From JAXMBN01 sp046349875 (lineage in GTDB: Bacteria > Planctomycetota > Planctomycetia > Pirellulales > Pirellulaceae), in assembly GCA_046349875.1 (NCBI GenBank), contig JAXMBN010000004.1, positions 124,001-188,000 of the forward strand: a stretch of DNA of 64,000 nucleotides, given 5' to 3'. Positions 1 through 8,398 of the stretch are shown here, in pieces. The notes beneath the pieces were generated by a model. It had not been told where the DNA came from, ran no database searches, and was given only the letters and a program-made list of their open reading frames with translations. The position numbers and the translations under genes are program-made. Numbering within the stretch: the first letter of the stretch is position 1; every line of letters starts with the position of its first letter.

Positions 1-514
1 GGCTCTTCGAGTCAGGTCGCAACCAATTGACTTCGTTCTTGAAACGAGCCTCAGTGATGCGGTTCATGATGCGATGCGATAGAGCAATCGGCAAAGGCAT
101 GAGTTCAGGTGTATCGTTGCATGCAAAACCAAACATCAAGCCTTGATCGCCTGCACCGATGGCCTTGCCCGAACCTTCGTTCTCATCAACACCTTGGGCG
201 ATGTCCTTGCTTTGCTCGTCCAATGCGACCATGACGTTGCAGGTATCGCCAGCAATGCCCCATTCGTCATCGGTATAACCGACTGCATTGATTGCATCGC
301 GAACAATGCGGGCATAGTTGACGTTGGCCTTGGTGGTGATCTCACCCGCGATCAATGCTAGTCCGGTTGTCACCAACGTTTCACAGGCGACGCGGCTGCG
401 AGGATCTTGAGCCAAAAGGGCATCCAACACGCTGTCCGAAATCTGATCTGCCAGCTTGTCAGGGTGCCCCATGCTGACGGATTCGCTCGTAAAAAGATAT
501 TTGCCAGATGCCAC
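1..514 (-). CDS. metK: S-adenosylmethionine synthetase, N-terminal part (cut by window edge)
   Basis: Makes S-adenosylmethionine from methionine and ATP in the cytoplasm. Only the first 171 codons lie in the window; the family is usually about 390 aa. The N-terminus reads MASGKYLFTSESVSMGHPDK, with the GHPDK ATP-binding motif at residues 16-20, and the GAGDQG motif is at 120-125. The reading frame is open to the edge and ends in the family-typical LRPDSKS. I chose the GTG at 514 because a perfect AGGGAGGT Shine-Dalgarno lies about 8 nt upstream. I saw no recognisable SAM riboswitch in the 210 nt upstream. Family assignment is secure. Confidence 0.96.
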   Translation of the reverse strand, partial: MASGKYLFTSESVSMGHPDKLADQISDSVLDALLAQDPRSRVACETLVTTGLALIAGEITTKANVNYARIVRDAINAVGYTDDEWGIAGDTCNVMVALDEQSKDIAQGVDENEGSGKAIGAGDQGLMFGFACNDTPELMPLPIALSHRIMNRITEARFKNEVNWLRPDSKS

Positions 515-655
515 CGAACTACCTCCCTTAATGGGAAACAAAGAAGCTACCTTGGATCGCCCTCGATCTGCCAGGCGAAATGAGCCTCTAGTTTAGCCAT
601 CCATCCGTAGAGCGGAAGGGTTCTTCAAAGACATAAGGACCCTATCTTCAGAGAA

Positions 656-684
656 GTCGGCCTTCCAGCAGCCAGGAAGGCGAC
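656..684 (-). terminator. Hairpin downstream of the 540-aa gene
   Basis: GTCGGCCTTCC and GGAAGGCGAC pair around an 8-nt loop with one bulged G. It sits about 40 nt past the stop of the minus-strand gene ending at 726. On that strand the hairpin is followed only by a weakly T-rich CTTCTCT, so intrinsic termination is plausible but not clear. Confidence 0.45.
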
Positions 685-725
685 CTCTTGGCCCCTACAT
701 GCGGTTACGACCGAGATTCGACGGG

Positions 726-2348
726 TTACTGAGCCCCTTTTTGATCCCCAGCAGCGGCAGCAGTTTCCTCGGCCGGCTCGTCGATTTCCTTAACGCCTGG
801 AAACTCGTCAGCGGCATCCAAAATCGTCTTGACCGGCTTACGAACCGCCGATCGCAAGGATCCCATCCCAGAAATCGTGATCAAATTCTTGGGATCGGGT
901 TGCTTACCAGGTGCAACAGGCACAACCGCTAAACCATTGATGGTGTCATGCAGAGCCGCCACCATGTCGATGATGCGTTTCAATTCCGATGCATGTGTGG
1001 TCTGCCCTAAAGCCGGCAATAAACCTTTGAGCTCTGTATGAGGCTTGCTCTTGGAAACGCTGTAGGCGCCATCCAAGCCATACCGAGTGTACTCAAGAAG
1101 CATGTTGAGCTTACGTCGAGCGATGCGAACATCGGGCGGTTGTGATTCCAGTGGATTATTGGCTTTGGGTTGATTTCCCATACCATATCCGTATTCTGAT
1201 CCACCTTGCATTCCACTGCCATAGTCCGAGGAGTCCGAGCCAGAACCAGAGCCAGTCTCCATTCCGCCTTCGGCCCCCATTCCCATCCCCATGCCCTTGC
1301 CGCCTCCACCCATGCCACCGGAGCCCATTCCTAACTGCGTTGGATCCTTTACGGAATCCTCCCACTTGATCAGCTCGGATTTGAGAAAATGCACGACCGA
1401 GGTCGACAAGCTTTGTACTTCTTCGGCAGGCATATCCTTCAACATCACCGGCCGGCCAAGGTGTCGAACGCAATGAAGCCGAACCATGCTATCCGCATGT
1501 CGATCCTTCAACTGATCGATCATAAACTTCTTGACGTCACTATATTCAGGAACATCGGACAATGGGGTTAGGACTTCAATGCATCGACGCTGTATGTACG
1601 TATGAACTTGAGGCTCGCGACCAGCTGGAAGCGGCCCTCGCATGATTTCGATGAGCTTCTTCGCGATGGCACTCTTTTGTTGAGGAGTCCAGCCCGATGC
1701 ACCAGCGCGTGCATGACGATCCAAGCCGCCAAGTGTTTCAATGAGGAAAGCGTCGGCAAAACGCCCTTCCTTTTCGTAGTTCATCAACAAGCCACCCAAA
1801 ACCCGAAACGCGCCCGGATGAGGCACCGCAGCTTCGTTGTTCTTGGCGGGCTTTGAATCAACCTGGCAGAGAACATTCAAACATCCAAGTCGACTAGCAG
1901 GATGAAAACGTGGGTTGCCAATGGCTTCGGTTAACTTTTCAACGACAGCGTCCGCAAACTCCTTGCGAGACTCGGGCTTGATCTTGTCGTTCTTCGACTC
2001 GTCTAATAAACGGGAAAGCTCGTTGCGAGCAGCATTGAAGTTCGTTGGATTGTTGTATTGGCTCAGCCGCGTAAGGATGTAATCCTTCAGATAGCTCTTG
2101 GCCGCATCGTTGTTGTACTCAACTCCTCCCTTGACCATATCCGAGATCGTTTTCGATTCTTTGGATTGCTTGGAGGAAAAATCGTTGGGTAACGTCGCTA
2201 CCACAAAGTCTTGAGCTTCTTGCGCCCAAGCCACGTGTGTCCCTGTCGCCCAGGTCATTGGGACCCCCACGGAAGCTGCAATCGCCCATGCCAAACTGGT
2301 TCGAATTGCCCGATTTCGAAGATCCATGTGCCATCCTTTACGGTTCAT
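726..2348 (-). CDS. Exported helical protein with Gly/Met-rich segment, function unknown
   Basis: A 540-aa protein I do not recognise by name. An export signal is visible near the N-terminus (RTSLAWAIAASVGVPMTWA followed by HVAWAQE), so it probably acts outside the inner membrane. Residues about 60-330 are alpha-helical in character with repeated Leu-rich helices, like a HEAT/ARM-type scaffold. Residues about 340-394 form a low-complexity Gly/Met/Ser tract (MGGGGKGMGMGMG), followed by another helical block and an acidic Ala-rich C-terminus. The ATG at 2348 has GGGAG about 9 nt upstream; an in-frame ATG at 2327 is the alternative, and the upstream open frame to 2429 is not needed. It is monocistronic. 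Function cannot be inferred from context. Confidence 0.85.
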   Translation of the reverse strand: MNRKGWHMDLRNRAIRTSLAWAIAASVGVPMTWATGTHVAWAQEAQDFVVATLPNDFSSKQSKESKTISDMVKGGVEYNNDAAKSYLKDYILTRLSQYNNPTNFNAARNELSRLLDESKNDKIKPESRKEFADAVVEKLTEAIGNPRFHPASRLGCLNVLCQVDSKPAKNNEAAVPHPGAFRVLGGLLMNYEKEGRFADAFLIETLGGLDRHARAGASGWTPQQKSAIAKKLIEIMRGPLPAGREPQVHTYIQRRCIEVLTPLSDVPEYSDVKKFMIDQLKDRHADSMVRLHCVRHLGRPVMLKDMPAEEVQSLSTSVVHFLKSELIKWEDSVKDPTQLGMGSGGMGGGGKGMGMGMGAEGGMETGSGSGSDSSDYGSGMQGGSEYGYGMGNQPKANNPLESQPPDVRIARRKLNMLLEYTRYGLDGAYSVSKSKPHTELKGLLPALGQTTHASELKRIIDMVAALHDTINGLAVVPVAPGKQPDPKNLITISGMGSLRSAVRKPVKTILDAADEFPGVKEIDEPAEETAAAAGDQKGAQ

Positions 2349-2476
2349 CCAATCGCTCCCTCGGGAACGACAAAAACCGGGATTAGTGACTAGAACGTAC
2401 CTGACAGAAAAGCGAAAACACACCCTCAAGTCTATTTTAGAAAGTGAGTCTTTGTCAACGAATTTACAGTTGGATT

Positions 2477-3571
2477 CTACTCAGCGGCGGTATAGTCGGC
2501 ACAACTGGAACCTTGCACCCGATGAACTTCGGGGGGTGGGTAAACTCCTGGCCGATCTTCACTGTACCAAGCCTCTAGGACCGCCGCCCAACCTGCTCGA
2601 TCTTTCACCCTGGTAAACGCTTCCCGAACCTGCAGAAAATCGGGGTGGCTAGCCGCATATTTGATTCCAAATTTCCGAAGCAACGGGCCCACTCGATCCG
2701 CTCCATAAAGCTGCTCGGCGAGTTCCCAATGCTCCAAAATCGTCGCTCGTTGCTCATGAAGACTTGGAGGGGGTGGTAACTCTTTCCCCTCCGCCAATGC
2801 CCGAGCTTGTGAAAAAACCCAAGGATTCCCGATAGCGCCACGCGCTACCGTGACTCCATCAATCCCTGTTTGCTCGATCATTCGCCAACAATCGGCAGCG
2901 GTAAATAAATCCCCACTGCCTAAGATGGTCCTCTCCCCTACGTGCTCTTTGACTTCCTTCAAGAACGACCAGCGGCTTGGCCCCTGATACCGCTGCAAAA
3001 CGGTTCGACCATGCACCGTGATGGCAGAAACCCCGCTGGCGAAGGCACCATCCAGGATTTCAAAGAATCGGTCGCGACTCTCTTGGGTATCATCGATCCC
3101 TCTTCGCATTTTGACGGTGACAGGTATTTCAGGGGGAACGACGTCCCGCGTTCGCTTGACGATCTCGAGTGCTACATTGGGCTGACTCAAGTGAAATCCG
3201 CCCCGGCAACGTCCTACGACTTTCTTTACTGGGCACCCAAAATTGATATCGATGACCGAGAATCCGGCCTCGACCATCCGCTTTGCTCCGTGCGCAAACT
3301 GCTCGGGCTCAGCCCCCATTAATTGCCCACCGACTGGCTTTTCATCCTCAGAGTTGAAAAGGAAATGCCGCGTTCGCTCGCGTTGTTTCACTGCTACCAA
3401 GAATTGATCCAACATCACTTCGCATAATGAATACGAAGCTCCGTGTTTGCGAGCCAACCAACGCATCGGCCAATCGCTGTAGCCAGACAATGCAGCTTGA
3501 ACAATCGGAAACCCCACCTCGACCGAGCCGATTCGAAGAGGACGCCATGGCTGACTATTGGATGCTTGCAT
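2477..3571 (-). CDS. dus: tRNA-dihydrouridine synthase
   Basis: FMN-dependent reduction of uridines in tRNA to dihydrouridine. The 364-aa product starts with the Dus TIM-barrel motif AALSGYSDWPMR and has INFGCPVKKV with the expected catalytic Cys at residue 113. It then shows VTVKMRRG (FMN-contacting Lys at 154), TVHGRT near 187, GSGDLFTAAD and VARGAIGNPW, in the family order. The stretch after GCPVKKV reads GRCRGGFHL rather than the GxxAGSALL of E. coli DusB. The ATG at 3571 has GGGAG about 9 nt upstream; the longer open frame to 3694 has no family-like N-terminus. Which Dus subfamily (A/B/C) it belongs to is not settled. Confidence 0.93.
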   Translation of the reverse strand: MQASNSQPWRPLRIGSVEVGFPIVQAALSGYSDWPMRWLARKHGASYSLCEVMLDQFLVAVKQRERTRHFLFNSEDEKPVGGQLMGAEPEQFAHGAKRMVEAGFSVIDINFGCPVKKVVGRCRGGFHLSQPNVALEIVKRTRDVVPPEIPVTVKMRRGIDDTQESRDRFFEILDGAFASGVSAITVHGRTVLQRYQGPSRWSFLKEVKEHVGERTILGSGDLFTAADCWRMIEQTGIDGVTVARGAIGNPWVFSQARALAEGKELPPPPSLHEQRATILEHWELAEQLYGADRVGPLLRKFGIKYAASHPDFLQVREAFTRVKDRAGWAAVLEAWYSEDRPGVYPPPEVHRVQGSSCADYTAAE

Positions 3572-3736
3572 TTTCGATGGCTCCCACAAACTCCGCGAAA
3601 TCGACAAACTCCCCTCAAGCCCCCCAGCCCAACAAGCCGATACATTCGGAAGAGAAGCATTGTTATACACCGACTTCCTTTGGACGTAAGCCAAATCGAG
3701 CTCTCCATTGGATCCCCTCAGTTGAGTTCGATAGAT

Positions 3737-4129
3737 ATGCTCGATCGACGTGGTATTTGCTTAACCCTTTGCCTTGCAACCTGCAGCTTTGCTGGCTGTT
3801 GCAGTTTGGGTCCACGCAATCCACCTTACTTCGAACCCTGTGGAAGCTTGACTCCCGTATGTGATACCGAAGGATCGATCAACACTTTCTGGCAAGACTG
3901 CCGGAAAGGGATACTGCCGCACGAGCCGTGCTTTTATCTCCCTTCACTACCGAAGTTCAAAAAGCCGTTCACCAAAGCTCCTTGGCCACGTTTCCACCCA
4001 TTGCCAACCCAACCTGTTTTCACACCCCGTCCCGACGACGCGCCTGATGGGACTCTCAATTACGGAAAATTCGGAAAGCCCGAAGTTTCCGATCCACCCA
4101 CTACGACCCCAACCTTTCCTTCGGAATGA
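3737..4129 (+). CDS. Small Pro-rich lipoprotein, function unknown
   Basis: A 130-aa predicted lipoprotein. The N-terminus MLDRRGICLTLCLATC is followed by the lipobox SFAGC, giving lipidated Cys21. The mature part has several Cys residues (CGSLTPVCDTEG, FWQDCRKG, EPCFYLP) and becomes Pro-rich toward the C-terminus (PKFKKPFTKAPWPRFHPLP). It is transcribed divergently from the dihydrouridine synthase, with 165 bp between the starts. The longer open frame back to 3443 overlaps the dus gene on the other strand and has no signal. Probably anchored in the outer or inner membrane; role unknown. Confidence 0.7.
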   Translation: MLDRRGICLTLCLATCSFAGCCSLGPRNPPYFEPCGSLTPVCDTEGSINTFWQDCRKGILPHEPCFYLPSLPKFKKPFTKAPWPRFHPLPTQPVFTPRPDDAPDGTLNYGKFGKPEVSDPPTTTPTFPSE

Positions 4130-4229
4130 CGAAGCTAAGGACGGCCAAAAGAGCTAGAGCGACCTATGTTTTGTAGGAGCCTTCTTTGAAGAAGGCTAGG
4201 TTTCAAGGCTCGCATGGGGCGTTGGGGAA

Positions 4230-5318
4230 ATGAACTACAATCGGCTCGTCGTTGCCAGCATTCCACTTATAGCATTCCTGGCTTTGATAGATCGGTCCCT
4301 ACCGAAACTCCACGCACAACCACCCATGCTCGAGGTGACAATCGGCGCGAAACAAGAAGTCGGACTTCCAATATTCTGGGGAACCGAAGAAGCCATTCTG
4401 CTACATCAAGATGGAAGCATTCATGTACTGCCGATCAGTTCCATCGAAAACCATCAGTTAACGTCCATCCCATTTCGCCCCTCTCCTTCCATGCAATTGA
4501 AAGGGGAACTGCAAGACGAATTCGGTCCCGACTATCAAGTCTTGGCCGCTTCTCATTTTCTCTTCGTTGTTCCACGACAATCCAATACCGATTGGCCGCA
4601 ACTCTTTCAACAAATGCACGCGAGCTTGATTCGCTTCTTCACGACGCGCGGAATCGTTTTTCAACCAGCAGAATTTCCATTGGTGACCGTCGTCTTTCGA
4701 ACGGAACAAGAATTTCATCGCTATGCTATGCGCGAGAACACCCAACTCTCCTCATCGACGTTGGGCTACTATTCGATCTTAAGCAATCGCATGGTTCTCT
4801 TCGATCGCCCTTCATCCTCATCCAACTGGTTCTCGACCCACAAAACCATCTTCCATGAGGCAACACACCAATTTGCATTCAACTCTGGTATTCATCAGCG
4901 GATGAGCCAGACTCCGCTATGGGTCGTTGAAGGCTTGGCATCGCTCTTTGAAGCTCCCGGTTTTCAGGAATCGGGCAGCTCAGATCCGCGAGACAAATGG
5001 AATGAAGGTCGCCTCAATACATGGAAGCATCTCGCTGCGAAACCTGAGGTGGCAACGGAACTTATGCAAGCGGTATTGCAAGAGGATCGCGTCTTCGATC
5101 TCCACCCCGACGAAGGTTATGCCGTCGCCTGGGCCCTCACACACTACTTGAGTCAGCGCGAACCGACGAAGTACGCCAACTACCTTCGACACGTTGCTGC
5201 GCTCAAGCCGTATGCATCCTATTCCAAACCTCAACGCCTTGCCGATTTCAAACGACTCGTCCAAAGCGACTTGGCATTGCTAACCAAGAACATTCAGCGA
5301 TCTTTGCAGGGCGATTGA
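4230..5318 (+). CDS. DUF1570 family putative exported zinc peptidase-like protein
   Basis: A 362-aa protein with an N-terminal signal or anchor segment (LVVASIPLIAFLALI). The middle carries HEATHQ, with His209 and His213 as candidate zinc ligands and Glu210 as catalytic base. It is followed 20 residues later by LWVVEGLASLFE, whose Glu234 fits a gluzincin-type third ligand. This layout is typical of DUF1570, a planctomycete-rich family thought to be peptidase-like but not biochemically defined as far as I know. Residues about 30-110 resemble a small beta domain. The start at 4230 is preceded by a GGGG tract and lies at the end of a 100-bp gap after the lipoprotein gene. Substrate is unknown. 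Confidence 0.85.
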   Translation: MNYNRLVVASIPLIAFLALIDRSLPKLHAQPPMLEVTIGAKQEVGLPIFWGTEEAILLHQDGSIHVLPISSIENHQLTSIPFRPSPSMQLKGELQDEFGPDYQVLAASHFLFVVPRQSNTDWPQLFQQMHASLIRFFTTRGIVFQPAEFPLVTVVFRTEQEFHRYAMRENTQLSSSTLGYYSILSNRMVLFDRPSSSSNWFSTHKTIFHEATHQFAFNSGIHQRMSQTPLWVVEGLASLFEAPGFQESGSSDPRDKWNEGRLNTWKHLAAKPEVATELMQAVLQEDRVFDLHPDEGYAVAWALTHYLSQREPTKYANYLRHVAALKPYASYSKPQRLADFKRLVQSDLALLTKNIQRSLQGD

Positions 5319-5330
5319 TCGTGATCATTC

Positions 5331-5350
5331 CAAGCGATCGAAATCGCTTG
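5331..5350. terminator. Hairpin between convergent genes
   Basis: CAAGCGAT and ATCGCTTG form a perfect 8-bp stem around the tetraloop CGAA, midway in the 55-bp gap between two convergent genes. There is no T-tract on either side, so it may act only as a weak or factor-assisted terminator. Confidence 0.45.
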
Positions 5351-5373
5351 TGACCATGCATTGCCAAGGATTC

Positions 5374-6243
5374 TCAATCGGGATGGCCCGAGAGCGTGCT
5401 GAGTATCGACTTGACCAATGGTAGCAAGCGTTGCTGTGCTGCATTGGCCCAATCGAGCACTTCGGAATGATCGGTCTTTGCGAGTGCATCGGGCTGAGCC
5501 ACATTGGTAACGACCGAAAACCCCAATACCTTCATCCCTAATGCGGCAGCGGTAAGAACTTCTGGCACGGTACTCATACCGACCATGTCCGCTCCGAGCT
5601 TTCGAAAGAAACGGTATTCGGATCGAGTCTCATAGTTTGGCCCCAAGGTTGCCAAATAAGTCCCTGACTGCAATGCGAATCCCGATCGGATCGCAAGTCG
5701 CTTGGCCAGACTCGACAAAACAGGATCATAGACATCGCCATGTCGATGCACATTCCCCATCGATCGATGCTCTGACGAGATCATCGAACCGGCAAAGGAA
5801 GAACGCATCATCAAATGGATATGGCTATCGATCAGGACGACTTCACCACTACTGAAGCGAGGATTGATGCCACCACTGGCATTGGAAACGATCAACGTTT
5901 CGGCACCTAATCGGTGCATCAAATGAACCGGAAAGGTTGCCCGCTCGATCGAATGACCTTCATAGAGATGGTAACGGCCTTGCAGAACAGCTACACAACA
6001 ACCACCCAAGTATCCAACCAACAACTGCCCTCGATGCCCTGCCGCAGTCGTCCGCGCAAAGCCCGGTAGATCGCTAAAGGGAATGGCAACAGGATGCTCC
6101 ACATATTGAGCAAGTTCGCCTAGTCCGCTCCCCAAGATGATGGCAACGCTCGGACTCAAATGCGTCGCTTGGCGAACAACCTTGCATGCAGCATCCAGCT
6201 CGTTCGTGGCCACGTGTGCACCCACTTCAATGAAAAAAGGCAA
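5374..6243 (-). CDS. Purine nucleoside phosphorylase
   Basis: Phosphorolysis of purine nucleosides for purine salvage. About 289 aa, as expected for the trimeric class. Motifs: AIILGSGLGELA (phosphate-binding Ser39), TAAGHRGQL (His70), GRYHLYEG, VSNASGGINP, LGPNYETRSEYRF, DMVGMSTVPE (base-binding Glu) and VVTNVA. The open frame begins with TTG at 6243; a GTG at codon 11 (VATNELDAA) is an equally reasonable start, since neither has a strong Shine-Dalgarno, so the exact N-terminus is uncertain by about ten residues. The rpmJ-type gene ends only 47 bp upstream on the same strand, so the two may be cotranscribed. Confidence 0.92.
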   Translation of the reverse strand: MPFFIEVGAHVATNELDAACKVVRQATHLSPSVAIILGSGLGELAQYVEHPVAIPFSDLPGFARTTAAGHRGQLLVGYLGGCCVAVLQGRYHLYEGHSIERATFPVHLMHRLGAETLIVSNASGGINPRFSSGEVVLIDSHIHLMMRSSFAGSMISSEHRSMGNVHRHGDVYDPVLSSLAKRLAIRSGFALQSGTYLATLGPNYETRSEYRFFRKLGADMVGMSTVPEVLTAAALGMKVLGFSVVTNVAQPDALAKTDHSEVLDWANAAQQRLLPLVKSILSTLSGHPD

Positions 6244-6290
6244 GCTACTTCTAGCCTGCCTTGATTTCTATCACGATGCCAAATTCGAGC

Positions 6291-6443
6291 CTAGCGCTTA
6301 CGACGCTTGCTCTTGGCATTTCCTTGGCGAACTTTGTAGCGAGGATTGCTCTTGCAAATCACATAAATCCGGCCACGTCGACGAACGACTTGGCAATCGG
6401 GATGGCGAAATTTGAGAGCACCGATCGAAGAAACAACCTTCAT
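6291..6443 (-). CDS. rpmJ: Ribosomal protein L36, C-minus type (YkgM-like)
   Basis: A 50-aa protein of the large ribosomal subunit. It begins MKVVSSIGALKFRHPDCQ and continues with VVRRRGRIYVICKSNPRYK, then VRQG, and closes with a Lys/Arg tail. This is the L36 fold sequence. Only two Cys (17 and 30) remain and the four-ligand zinc ribbon of classical L36 is incomplete, so it matches the zinc-independent type 2 paralogue (E. coli YkgM). GAGGAAT lies 4-5 nt before the ATG. In many bacteria the C-minus form replaces the zinc form when zinc is short; whether a C-plus copy exists elsewhere cannot be seen here. Confidence 0.9.
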   Translation of the reverse strand: MKVVSSIGALKFRHPDCQVVRRRGRIYVICKSNPRYKVRQGNAKSKRRKR

Positions 6444-6621
6444 TTCATTCCTCGCAGTCTATGGGGCTGCGTATTATGCTGCCGGATTCTACAGGTAATC
6501 GCAGAATCGCCTACAACATTGAGCGAACTGCGGTACATTGAACATTCATCTGCTCGCCGAACTTCATCGGCGAACCGCGTATTGTATCCGCACTCCCCAA
6601 GGTCGCAACGCCAATTTTCCC

Positions 6622-7983
6622 ATGAAAATAGCTTACCTGGATTGCCTCGCCGGAATCGCTGGCGACATGACCCTTTCCGCCCTCCTCGATGCAGGTGCCG
6701 ACCTGGAATTCGTGCGAAAAGGCCTCCATTCCATGGGCCTTGGGTCCATTCAAATTCAAATGCAAACCGTGGTGAAAAATGGATTTCGAGCCCAATACCT
6801 CACCATATCAGCCCCCCCAGAAAGCGAGTGCCGGTACTTTCGGGATATCCAGCAATTGATTGATCAATCGGATATCTTGCCAGCCGCCAAGAAGCTGGCA
6901 ATTTCCATCTTTGCGAGAATTGCCGAGGCGGAAGCAAGGGTCCATGGAGTCGGAATGGAGGAAATCCACTTCCATGAGGTCGGTGCCATCGACTCCATTT
7001 GCGATATTGTTGGCACCGCAATCGCATGGACTCAACTGGGGATCGAAAAGGCTGTTGCGTCACCGGTTCCCACCGGCTTTGGAACCATACAGATCGCTCA
7101 CGGCACAGTTTCACTACCTGCTCCCGCGACGGCCGAGTTGCTCCGAGGAATTCCTGTCGCTCCGTGCACGATTCCCGTCGAACTCACCACGCCCACCGGT
7201 GCTGCAATCCTCGCTGAACTCGTCTCTCAATTCGGCCCGGTCCCGGCGATGGCCATCGAAAAAATTGGATATGGAGCTGGCACCAAAGATCTTCTCGATC
7301 GCCCCAATGTCCTCCGTATTCTCGTTGGTCAAACCCTACATGAGGATTCCTCGTCATCCGATGAAGTAGCCATCCTGGAAACCAATCTCGACGACGTCAC
7401 TGGCGAACAAATGGGTCACGCCGTCGATAAACTCTTCCGGTCGGGTGCTCTCGATGTCTTCACCATCCCCTGTGGAATGAAAAAGGGACGTCCTGGGTTC
7501 CTCTTAACTGTGGTCGCATCCCCTTCGCAACGAGAATCGATGGAAAAGATCCTCTTTGAAGAGACTGGCACTCTCGGTGTGCGCTATCGATTCCAAAATC
7601 GTCGTATCGCGGAACGCCACATCATCGACGTCCCAACTCCATGGGGCATCGTCCGCGGAAAGGTCTCTCGTTCACCTCATCGCAATTGGCAGTTTTCCCC
7701 CGAATACGATGACTGTCGCCAAATATCGGTCGAGTCCAATTTGACTCTCAAAGATGTGATGGATGAAGTTGAAGAATGCTTCGAGCAATATCGAGAGGAA
7801 CTCCTGGGAAAGCTCGATCGTCCTCAAGCGTACCCTCAGGCCCAGCGGCCTCACCATGACCACGGACATCATCACGACCACGGACATCATCACGACCACG
7901 GACATCATCACGACCACGGACATCATCACGACCACGGACATCATCACGACCACGGACATCATCACGACCACGGTCCCGAATAG
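6622..7983 (+). CDS. larC: LarC-type nickel insertion protein with His-rich tail
   Basis: LarC inserts nickel into the pyridinium dithiocarboxylate cofactor of lactate racemase-type (LarA) enzymes, using CTP. The 453-aa protein starts MKIAYLDCLAGIAGDMTLSA, the family signature. It contains IHFHEVGAIDSICDIVGT, PVPTGFGTI, ELTTPTGAAILAEL, then ETNLDDVTGEQMGHA, and the C-terminal half with CGMKKGRPG and FEETGTLGVRY, so both the LarC1 and LarC2 regions are fused in one frame. The last 44 residues are a His/Asp/Gly tail made of HHHDHG repeats, likely metal-binding. The start is the first ATG fitting the family; its Shine-Dalgarno is weak. No larA, larB or larE is visible in the window. Confidence 0.92.
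   Translation: MKIAYLDCLAGIAGDMTLSALLDAGADLEFVRKGLHSMGLGSIQIQMQTVVKNGFRAQYLTISAPPESECRYFRDIQQLIDQSDILPAAKKLAISIFARIAEAEARVHGVGMEEIHFHEVGAIDSICDIVGTAIAWTQLGIEKAVASPVPTGFGTIQIAHGTVSLPAPATAELLRGIPVAPCTIPVELTTPTGAAILAELVSQFGPVPAMAIEKIGYGAGTKDLLDRPNVLRILVGQTLHEDSSSSDEVAILETNLDDVTGEQMGHAVDKLFRSGALDVFTIPCGMKKGRPGFLLTVVASPSQRESMEKILFEETGTLGVRYRFQNRRIAERHIIDVPTPWGIVRGKVSRSPHRNWQFSPEYDDCRQISVESNLTLKDVMDEVEECFEQYREELLGKLDRPQAYPQAQRPHHDHGHHHDHGHHHDHGHHHDHGHHHDHGHHHDHGHHHDHGPE
7852..7974 (+). repeat. 18-bp tandem repeat coding the HHHDHG tail of LarC
   Basis: Six 18-bp units, catcatcacgaccacgga, run head to tail from 7867 to 7974. Only the last base of the final unit differs, and a degenerate 15-bp unit with synonymous changes precedes them at 7852. 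The near-perfect DNA identity points to recent slippage expansion. Confidence 0.95.
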
Positions 7984-8100
7984 TGTGATATCTATTTTCG
8001 AGATGAATCACACCGGACCGTGGCGTTTCCTCTGAAGATTCGCCCTTAAGAACAAGACGTGTCTGGTTCTTGGTACCGATTTCCATGAATGCCATGACTT

Positions 8101-8142
8101 CCGAAAAGAAACGAGGTTGGAATCTCGCGATACCAACCTCGT
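8101..8142 (-). terminator. Rho-independent terminator of the DUF1559-lipoprotein operon
   Basis: ACGAGGTTGG and CCAACCTCGT make a perfect 10-bp stem with a 12-nt loop (8111-8142). On the minus strand the stem is followed by TTTCTTTTC. It lies about 30 nt past the stop of the 70-aa lipoprotein. A second dyad (AAGAAC/GTTCTT, 8048-8071) lies further downstream. Confidence 0.8.
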
Positions 8143-8173
8143 CTGAAACGTCAAACCTTAGATTGAAAACCCA

Positions 8174-8386
8174 CTACTGAGGCGGTGGTGGAGGTGGTGG
8201 TGGCGGAGGAGCTGCGGCAGCTCCACCAGCATCCGATCCACCTTGAGCCGCACCACCTGGTGCTGCAGTAGCATTGTCCGACTTGGGAGCCGGGCCATAA
8301 GACGTCGGTCGTTCCGACGTGGGCTTGGATCCACAACCAACCACACATGGCAATGCCAGCATGGTTGCGATTAACAACAATCTCAT
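8174..8386 (-). CDS. Small lipoprotein with poly-proline C-terminus
   Basis: A 70-aa lipoprotein: MRLLLIATMLALPC followed by lipobox VVGC, lipidated Cys18. The mature chain is low complexity, Ser/Thr/Pro then Ala/Gly, and ends in ten consecutive Pro and a Gln. It begins 12 nt after the stop of the DUF1559 gene, so the two form an operon, an arrangement common for planctomycete DUF1559 genes. The product may anchor to the membrane and contact the pseudopilin-like partner through the Pro tail, but that is inference from neighbourhood. Confidence 0.75.
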   Translation of the reverse strand: MRLLLIATMLALPCVVGCGSKPTSERPTSYGPAPKSDNATAAPGGAAQGGSDAGGAAAAPPPPPPPPPPQ

Positions 8387-8398
8387 GCGATCGACTTT

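Noticed and set aside
515..725. Possible SAM riboswitch upstream of metK
   Set aside because: No SAM-I, SAM-II or SAH-type consensus or pairing pattern could be recognised; only a strong Shine-Dalgarno and an upstream terminator-like hairpin are seen.
4214..4858. 214-aa ORF overlapping the DUF1570 gene in another frame
   Set aside because: Arg/Ser-rich composition typical of a shadow frame; the DUF1570 frame has the signal peptide and the HEATHQ motif.
7867..7974. CRISPR-like array
   Set aside because: Repeats are contiguous 18-mers without spacers, coding for HHHDHG.
7672..8095. Minus-strand open frames with repeated MMSVV or RGRDDV units opposite larC
   Set aside because: They are complementary readings of the 18-bp His-tail repeat; no start signal and no protein-like composition outside the repeat.
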